Positions 23,639-28,609 of a stretch of DNA of 28,609 nucleotides are shown piece by piece. The DNA is from Anaerolineaceae bacterium (GTDB lineage: Bacteria; Chloroflexota; Anaerolineae; Anaerolineales; Anaerolineaceae). Position 1 is the stretch's first letter; each line of letters begins with the position of its first letter. The translations under genes and the position numbers were made by a program. The DNA lies in assembly GCA_003524305.1 (NCBI GenBank), contig DQHW01000024.1, positions 181,513 to 210,121 on the forward strand. Reading direction: 5' to 3'. Under the pieces are notes generated by a model. That model made no database searches and was not told the origin of the DNA. It saw nothing but the letters and a program-made list of their open reading frames with translations.

Positions 23639-23663
23639 TGATTAAGTTTTGATTAAGATTAAA
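23639..23663. repeat. Direct repeats upstream of the diguanylate cyclase
   Basis: TGATTAAG occurs at 23639-23646 and 23650-23657, an 11-base period, and a third GATTAAA overlaps at 23657-23663. They lie 52-76 bases upstream of the cyclase ATG. Tandem half-sites one helical turn apart are typical of OmpR/PhoB-type regulators; which regulator is unknown. Confidence 0.4.
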
Positions 23664-23838
23664 TGGAAACCATTTACCAGAATACGTGATGGTTACTTAA
23701 ATTTCTGGTTATGACATTAAATTTATACCTGGAATTGAAGAATGATGATGTAAAACTCAGGTTAGTTAAGAGTAAATGGTGCGTTAATAGGAAAATCAAA
23801 CCGTGTGCTTTTTGATGGGCACATGCTCACTCATAACA

Positions 23839-24876
23839 CTATTTTGTATGGTTTAATCCCGTGTTCAAGATTTTGCAAACTAACCCTGGACCCTCATAGA
23901 TCAGCCCCGTATAAAGCTGCACAAGCACTGCTCCTTCATCCAGTTTGCACTGGGCATCTGCAGCGCACATCACCCCGCCGGAGGCGATAATTGGAAGCGC
24001 ACCGCAAGTTCGCGCATATACTTTTTTTATCATGGCAGTATTCAAGTCGTTAAGCGGCTTGCCGCTCAGACCGCCTTCTTCAAACGATTTGGGGGATGCC
24101 AGGCCAACTCGCCTGATGGTTGTATTACCGATGATCACTCCATCCATGCCCGCGGACTGAATGGCTTCAAGGGCAGCATCCAGTTCTTCATCTGACAGGT
24201 CAGGCGCCAGTTTGACCAATACCGGCACTGGTTTATCAAGTGCTTTTGCCTGCGCGGAGCGTTCCGCGGCGATGGGGTTGAGCAGCGCCTCCAACGCAGC
24301 GCGTTTTTGCAAGGTGCGCAGCCCGGGGGTATTGGGTGAACTGATATTGACTGCCAGGTAATCCGCTTTTGCTGCAAAAGCACGTACCAAATTGACATAA
24401 TCCCCGGCGGCGATTTCAAGGGGTGTGGATTTGTTTTTGCCAATGTTGACCCCCAGCACCAACCCTTTTGGTTTGGGATGATTGAGATGCCGCAGCATAA
24501 CCTCCGCCCCTCTGCCCGGAAAACCCATGCGATTGATCACGGCTTCATCTTCGATCAGCCTAAAGACGCGCGGTTTGGGGTTGCCCGGCTGCGGACGCGG
24601 TGTGACGGTGCCCACTTCGATGTGTCCAAAACCCAGGCAGGCCAATCCGCGCCAGGCAGTACCCTCTTTGTCGTATCCGGCCGCCATGCCCAGCGGATTG
24701 GGGAAGGTCAACCCAAAAGCTCTGACCTCGGGTCCGTTATGTGGGATTGGAAACATGGCGCGAATTACTCCCCGTCCAAGCGCCAGGCTGCCACCCAGGG
24801 CAAGCAGGTTGATGGTGGCGTGATGGGCTTGCTCGGGATCGTTCATAAAAATCAATGGGCGAAGAGATTTATACAT
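23839..24876 (-). CDS. pyrD: Dihydroorotate dehydrogenase (quinone), class 2
   Basis: 345 residues. It oxidises dihydroorotate to orotate and passes electrons to membrane quinone (step 4 of UMP synthesis). Class 2 traits are the N-terminal helical extension (MYKSLRPLIFMNDPEQAHHATINLL), LGFGHIEVGTVTPRPQPGNPKPRVFRL (81-107), NRMGF, NIGKNK and the catalytic serine in NISSPNTPGLR (177-187). FMN-binding segments VIIGNTT and IASGGV follow. The start at 24876 has AAGG upstream; the frame stays open to 25215, but that part is repeat-derived sequence. It is the last pyr gene, 175 bases after pyrF/E, with two palindromic repeats between. Confidence 0.96.
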   Translation of the reverse strand: MYKSLRPLIFMNDPEQAHHATINLLALGGSLALGRGVIRAMFPIPHNGPEVRAFGLTFPNPLGMAAGYDKEGTAWRGLACLGFGHIEVGTVTPRPQPGNPKPRVFRLIEDEAVINRMGFPGRGAEVMLRHLNHPKPKGLVLGVNIGKNKSTPLEIAAGDYVNLVRAFAAKADYLAVNISSPNTPGLRTLQKRAALEALLNPIAAERSAQAKALDKPVPVLVKLAPDLSDEELDAALEAIQSAGMDGVIIGNTTIRRVGLASPKSFEEGGLSGKPLNDLNTAMIKKVYARTCGALPIIASGGVMCAADAQCKLDEGAVLVQLYTGLIYEGPGLVCKILNTGLNHTK

Positions 24877-24911
24877 GCGTATACCTTTTTGTAGTGTGGC
24901 CTCACCCCCGG

Positions 24912-24937
24912 CCCCTCTCCTTAGCCAAGGAGAGGGG
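24912..24937. repeat. REP-like GC-rich palindrome in the pyrF/E-pyrD gap
   Basis: CCCCTCTCCTT (24912-24922) and AAGGAGAGGGG (24927-24937) form a perfect 11-bp stem. It is flanked by CTCACCCCCGG on one side and GGGCCC on the other, which can extend the pairing with a bulge. This is the form of dispersed extragenic palindromes found in several phyla. No coding meaning is likely. Confidence 0.7.
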
Positions 24938-25011
24938 GGCCCTCCAAGGAATGAAGTTAAAAATGGCCGGGAAGATAGTAATAAGAAAATTAAGTTATTA
25001 AACCCATTCAC

Positions 25012-25048
25012 CCAGACCCCAGCGGTTTTTGAAACCGCTGGGGTCTGG
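25012..25048. repeat. Perfect 17-bp inverted repeat directly after pyrF/E
   Basis: CCAGACCCCAGCGGTTT (25012-25028) and AAACCGCTGGGGTCTGG (25032-25048) are separated by three bases. It starts three bases past the pyrF/E stop. No U tract follows on the minus strand, so a dispersed palindromic repeat is favoured over a simple terminator, although it may attenuate read-through into pyrD. Confidence 0.8.
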
Positions 25049-25051
25049 CTA

Positions 25052-26485
25052 TTAATTTGTCGGTGATTTAATAAAATCGCGAGCGGCAGAAATTTGCTCG
25101 TTCGGAATGCTGTGGTGCGCTTCATAATAATCCAGCAGACCAGTGAGGGTGAAGACAGAGTGCAGCCTATAACCCGCCCTGGCAAGCGATTCCACTGCGC
25201 CAGATTGGCGGTCAATTAAAACAACTACATCCTCAACGAGAAGACCAGCGCTTTTGAGTTTCTCAATCGCTTCAAATTTGCTTTCTCCTGTGGTTGCCAG
25301 ATCATCAATCACGGCGACCCTCTCCCCTGCTTGATAGACCCCCTCAATCTCAGCCCGGGTGCCATAAGCCTTGGCTTCTTTACGCGGATAGATGAGCGGC
25401 CAGTCATTCTGCAGGCTGACGGCTGTAGCAATGGGCAGTGCCGCGTATGGTAGCGCCGCCAAACGGTCAAAGTGTAATTTTTGCAATAATTCGCTATACG
25501 CATTTCCGGCTTCAGCCAACAGCGACGGCATGGATACCAGCCGGCGCAGGTCCAGGTAGATTGGAGACTGCAGCCCGGATTTAAGGGTGAAATTGCCAAA
25601 CTGGACACAACCAGCCTGTAAGAGACCCTCCGCAAGGTTGTTAGTTTCCGCAGGAACCCATTTGCCAGGCTTGGACATGGCAATTTCACTTTTTGCCTGG
25701 CGTATATCATTGATAATCTGTTCGGCTGCCAATCGTGGATGTGTTGCACGGGAAATCTGTCGTGAAACAGGCACCAGCATGCCCAACCCATCTATACGAA
25801 GACCGGAAGCCAGCGCGGCTGAAAGCTCCCCTCCCTGGGCACCGACACCCGGCGCCAGAATCCACAGATTGGGAGCCAACATCCTTACCCGGTGCAATGC
25901 TTCTGGATAGGTGGCTCCGACCACAATGCCGACGTTATCCAGAGCGTTCCACTTTTCGGCAAGTTGTGCCACCTTTTCGTAGACCATTACTGGCTTACCT
26001 GTGTTAATCAACTGAAGGTCTTGCAAATCTCCTGACCCAGGGTTGGAGGTTTTGCAAAGTACAAATATGCCGTGAGCAGGGTCTTTAATGAAAGGAGCAA
26101 TCGAATCCTGACCCAAATAGGGATTCAAAGTGACGGCGTCCGCTTTGAGTGATTCAAAAACGGATCGTGCGTAAGCTTCAGCGGTTGAAGAGATATCACC
26201 CCGTTTGGCATCCAGGATTACCGGTATTTCATCCGGGATGGCCGCAATCACATTCGCGAGTGCCTGCCAGCCCTCCGCGCCATAAGATTCAAAAAAGGCT
26301 GCGTTAGGTTTGAAGGCTACAGCCAGGTCTTGTGTCGCTGAAATCAATCTCAGGCAAAAGTCCCGTGCGGCGGATGCCGTGTTTTCAATCAGATCTGAAG
26401 GATGCGGATCAAGACCCACACATAAGAGAGAATCCAGCTTGCGAGCGCGTTCTTCCAGACAGGAGAAGAAAGATTGTGTCTCCAT
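25052..26485 (-). CDS. pyrF-pyrE: Bifunctional orotidine-5'-phosphate decarboxylase / orotate phosphoribosyltransferase
   Basis: 477 residues fusing the last two UMP steps. The N-terminal OMP decarboxylase domain (about 1-270, PyrF subfamily 2) has CVGLDPHP, AFKPNAAFFE, LDAKRGDI (91-98; Asp92, Lys94, Asp97) and APGVGAQGG (211-219). The C-terminal phosphoribosyltransferase domain (about 280-477) has FTLKSGLQSPIYLDLR, RKEAKAYGT (368-376) and the PRPP loop VIDDLATTGES (392-402). The order is the reverse of animal UMP synthase (PyrE then PyrF). The fusion should pass orotidine monophosphate directly between sites. It starts three bases after pyrB stops. METQ is the only good start. Confidence 0.96.
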   Translation of the reverse strand: METQSFFSCLEERARKLDSLLCVGLDPHPSDLIENTASAARDFCLRLISATQDLAVAFKPNAAFFESYGAEGWQALANVIAAIPDEIPVILDAKRGDISSTAEAYARSVFESLKADAVTLNPYLGQDSIAPFIKDPAHGIFVLCKTSNPGSGDLQDLQLINTGKPVMVYEKVAQLAEKWNALDNVGIVVGATYPEALHRVRMLAPNLWILAPGVGAQGGELSAALASGLRIDGLGMLVPVSRQISRATHPRLAAEQIINDIRQAKSEIAMSKPGKWVPAETNNLAEGLLQAGCVQFGNFTLKSGLQSPIYLDLRRLVSMPSLLAEAGNAYSELLQKLHFDRLAALPYAALPIATAVSLQNDWPLIYPRKEAKAYGTRAEIEGVYQAGERVAVIDDLATTGESKFEAIEKLKSAGLLVEDVVVLIDRQSGAVESLARAGYRLHSVFTLTGLLDYYEAHHSIPNEQISAARDFIKSPTN

Positions 26486-26488
26486 TAA

Positions 26489-27481
26489 CTACGTCTTCCC
26501 CAGCACCAGCGCCAGCAAAGCCATACGCACATACAGGCCATACTCCATCTGGCGGAAGTAAGCTGCGCGCGGATCATCATCGAAATCCATACTGATCTCG
26601 CCCACACGCGGCAGCGGATGCATGACGATCATGTCACTTTTGGCCTTGGTCATCAGTTCGGGGGTGATCACATAAGAACCCCGTACTTTTTCGTAGTCTT
26701 CTGGGTTCTCAAAGCGTTCTTTTTGCACGCGGGTGACATAGAGTACGTCCGTCTGGGCAAGCACCTCATCCAGGCTGGTATATTCTGCCTGCGGGATGAG
26801 CTTGTCGCCGATCTCTTTGATCACATCTGCCGGCATACGCAGCAATTCGGGAGAGACATAATTAAGTTTAACATTATAGAGCGTAAGCAGCCGAGCCAGT
26901 GAATGAACAGTGCGTCCGTATTTCAGGTCACCCAACATGGTGATGGTCAATCCGTTGACGCGACCCATCTCTTCAAGAATGGTGAAAAGATCCAAAAGCG
27001 CCTGGGTGGGATGCTCGCCCGTGCCATCTCCTGCGTTGATGATGGGCTTGCGTCCGTATTGGGCTGCCAGCGCAGCGGAACCGGTTTCGGGGTGTCGCAG
27101 CACGATCACATCTGAGTAACATTCCAGCGATCTGATGGTGTCGGGTAATGATTCCCCTTTGGCAACGGAAGAGTAACGCACCTCGTTGATGGGGATGACG
27201 CTGCCGCCCAAACGCTCCATGGCGGCGGTGAATGACGAAGAAGTTCGCGTTGAGGGCTCATAAAACAGGTTGGTGAGAATCTTGCCCTTAAGCATGTCAA
27301 AGGTACCCACGCGGCGCACCATTTCTTGCATCTCATGCGCCACACCAAAAATATAGTTTAGGTCGGCATGATTGAACTGTTTGACCGAGAGGATGTCTTT
27401 TCCGTAGAAGGGCGCGTCCTGGCGGTCGCCAAAAGGTAAATAAGGGTTCACTTGATTGAGGTTTGCAGTTTGAATGGTCAT
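26489..27481 (-). CDS. pyrB: Aspartate carbamoyltransferase catalytic chain
   Basis: 330 residues. It joins carbamoyl phosphate and aspartate (step 2). FYEPSTRTSSSFTAAMERLGG (73-93) is the carbamoyl-phosphate site, HPTQALLDL and HPLPRVGEI complete the active site, and DDPRAAYFRQMEYGLYVRMALL ends the protein. STRTSSSF and the C-terminal region are closer to the ATCase domain of animal CAD than to E. coli PyrB, which has STRTRxSF. No pyrI regulatory chain is seen. AAGGAG six bases upstream fixes the start at 27481; the frame opens at 27496. It is 24 bases after pyrC and three before pyrF/E. Confidence 0.96.
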   Translation of the reverse strand: MTIQTANLNQVNPYLPFGDRQDAPFYGKDILSVKQFNHADLNYIFGVAHEMQEMVRRVGTFDMLKGKILTNLFYEPSTRTSSSFTAAMERLGGSVIPINEVRYSSVAKGESLPDTIRSLECYSDVIVLRHPETGSAALAAQYGRKPIINAGDGTGEHPTQALLDLFTILEEMGRVNGLTITMLGDLKYGRTVHSLARLLTLYNVKLNYVSPELLRMPADVIKEIGDKLIPQAEYTSLDEVLAQTDVLYVTRVQKERFENPEDYEKVRGSYVITPELMTKAKSDMIVMHPLPRVGEISMDFDDDPRAAYFRQMEYGLYVRMALLALVLGKT

Positions 27482-27505
27482 GTTGCTCCTTTTCAAAAAA
27501 ATTGA

Positions 27506-28570
27506 TTAATCGATGATTGCTCTTAGGTCGCGGCCAAAACCCGGCTGGGTCAAAACCTGTCCGTCTTTAAAAACTTCTTCGCCACGCAAAACCACGCGGA
27601 TGATTCTGCCCTGCACCTGCCGCCCTTCGAAAGGCGTCCAACCGGCATGTGAATGCAAGTCCTCTCCGTAAATATGCCAGACAGCATTTTCATCCACCTC
27701 AACCCAGGTTTCAGGTTGTTCGGGCAAACCAAAGATGCGTTTTGGGTTGGTATAACAAAGATCAATTAACTCCTCGAGACACAACAGATCTTGATTCACG
27801 GCGGTCAGATAAAGAGGTAGCGCCGTCTCGAGACCCGGAAAACCCGGCGGAGGTATGGCGCTGTCTTTTTCAGCGAGGGTATGCGGCGCGTGGTCGCTGG
27901 CAAAACAATCAACCGCGTCCAGGTTATCCCACAAGGCTTGCTGGTCTGCCAAACTTGCCAGCCGCGGACGCACTTCTGACCTACCACTTCCAATGGAAGG
28001 GATATCCGCTTCGGTGAGAAAGAGATGGTGCGGCGTAACCTCGCAGGTGACTGGTGCACCTCGCTCTTTCGCTGCACGGATGAGCAGAATTTCGTCTTTG
28101 CGTGATACATGGCAAATATGGACGGGGCGCTTCATTTCGAAGGCTTGTTTGAGGGCAGCGGTCAGGGTTTCCCCTTCAGCGTGCAAGCAGAGCGGTTTGT
28201 CAATAGGCCATGTTTCAAAGTGCTTACGCCAGTCGGCTTGATCCATCAGGCGCAGCGGTCCATAAGTTTGGTCGAGGTACATCTTAAGCCCGGCAGCCCG
28301 GCTTGCCATGGTTGGAAGAAGTGATGCGTTTTCAAGACCTGCCCCGACGAATTGGGCGAAGTCACAATGAGCTTTTTGATTGGCAAGCGTCAAGGTTTGC
28401 GATAACGTTTCTTCATCACATACCGGAGGCGAAGTATTCGGCATAGCAAGCACAGCAGTGAATCCACCTGCCAAAGCGGCAGCGGTGCCGCTCTCCCAAT
28501 CTTCTTTGTAGGTGGCACCTGGTTCACGCAGGTGAACGTGTGGGTCAATCAATCCAGGTAGGCGCAGCAT
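27506..28570 (-). CDS. pyrC: Dihydroorotase, CAD-like
   Basis: 354 residues. It cyclises carbamoyl aspartate to dihydroorotate (step 3). Metal and active-site motifs are DPHVHLREPG (9-18), the carboxylated lysine GLKMYLDQT (Lys96), LCLHAEGE, HICHVSR and CFASDHAPHT. It begins directly with the barrel strand, without the N-terminal half of the small beta domain found in longer type I enzymes. The ending (GWTPFEGRQVQGRIIRVVLRG) is strikingly like the dihydroorotase domain of animal CAD. AAAGGA precedes the ATG. It is the first visible pyr gene; a TGA at 28593-28595 could end an upstream gene, but too little is visible to say. Confidence 0.95.
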   Translation of the reverse strand: MLRLPGLIDPHVHLREPGATYKEDWESGTAAALAGGFTAVLAMPNTSPPVCDEETLSQTLTLANQKAHCDFAQFVGAGLENASLLPTMASRAAGLKMYLDQTYGPLRLMDQADWRKHFETWPIDKPLCLHAEGETLTAALKQAFEMKRPVHICHVSRKDEILLIRAAKERGAPVTCEVTPHHLFLTEADIPSIGSGRSEVRPRLASLADQQALWDNLDAVDCFASDHAPHTLAEKDSAIPPPGFPGLETALPLYLTAVNQDLLCLEELIDLCYTNPKRIFGLPEQPETWVEVDENAVWHIYGEDLHSHAGWTPFEGRQVQGRIIRVVLRGEEVFKDGQVLTQPGFGRDLRAIID

Positions 28571-28609
28571 TTCAGATCCTTTCTGGTCGCAGTCAGCCCT
28601 TCGGGCCGT

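Noticed and set aside
24877..25215. 113-residue upstream extension of the pyrD frame
   Set aside because: Runs through both palindromic repeats and into pyrF/E; the true pyrD N-terminus with ribosome site is at 24876.
27855..28241. 128-residue plus-strand open frame and neighbouring long antisense frames
   Set aside because: Entirely opposite pyrC, whose every motif is intact; high-GC shadow frames are expected here.
28571..28609. Possible end of an upstream pyr gene (TGA at 28593-28595) or an attenuator hairpin from GCCCTTCGGGC
   Set aside because: Only 39 bases are visible, too few to support either reading.

Overview
The window looks like ordinary chromosome from a Chloroflexota bacterium, most likely of the Anaerolineae. 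This is inferred from gene content, since there is no rRNA to place it. The clues are several lipoproteins with Thr/Pro-rich linkers, a fused PyrF-PyrE, a TPR/BTAD-type regulator, and dihydroorotase and aspartate carbamoyltransferase that resemble the domains of animal CAD. Coding density is high (28 genes, one cut by the window edge). I saw no tRNA, rRNA, CRISPR array, insertion sequence, prophage or plasmid origin.

Layout. 1-1220: ABC-F ATPase, C-terminal end missing. 1303-2669: PadR regulator with a HAAS-domain membrane protein. 2818-3762: beta-propeller-like lipoprotein. 4037-6904: Rrf2 regulator, cydA and cydB (cytochrome bd oxidase), closed by a very strong terminator. 7218-7676: small protein with an internal duplication. 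7934-10092: cupin_5 protein, GNAT-like protein and a small orphan. 10112-11026: YihY/BrkB membrane protein. 11249-13327: lipoprotein, an 18-cysteine Fe-S protein and a small orphan. 13379-16669: hot-dog thioesterase, a large lipoprotein and a beta-lactamase-fold lipoprotein. 16867-19298: a 78-residue protein and a TPR/winged-helix/BTAD regulator. 19492-21588: a PadR, GyrI-like and APH-like phosphotransferase operon. 21605-23587: membrane PAS-PAS-GGDEF diguanylate cyclase. 23839-28570: pyrC-pyrB-pyrF/E-pyrD, four of the de novo pyrimidine steps.

How parts may work together. The quinone-type dihydroorotate dehydrogenase passes electrons to quinone, and the cytochrome bd oxidase can withdraw them from quinol to oxygen. 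The Rrf2 regulator next to cydAB keeps three cysteines spaced as in Fe-S sensing members, so an oxygen/NO/redox-controlled oxidase is the natural reading. Both PadR genes have a -10 box exactly six bases before the ATG and no Shine-Dalgarno sequence, with palindromes of related sequence over the promoter. This suggests leaderless, self-repressed regulators.

Nothing here is a clear new defence or mobile system. The best leads are the PadR/GyrI-like/phosphotransferase operon, the CxCCxCCC iron-sulfur protein, the leaderless PadR promoters, and the CAD-like pyr genes with palindromic repeats placed inside the operon.
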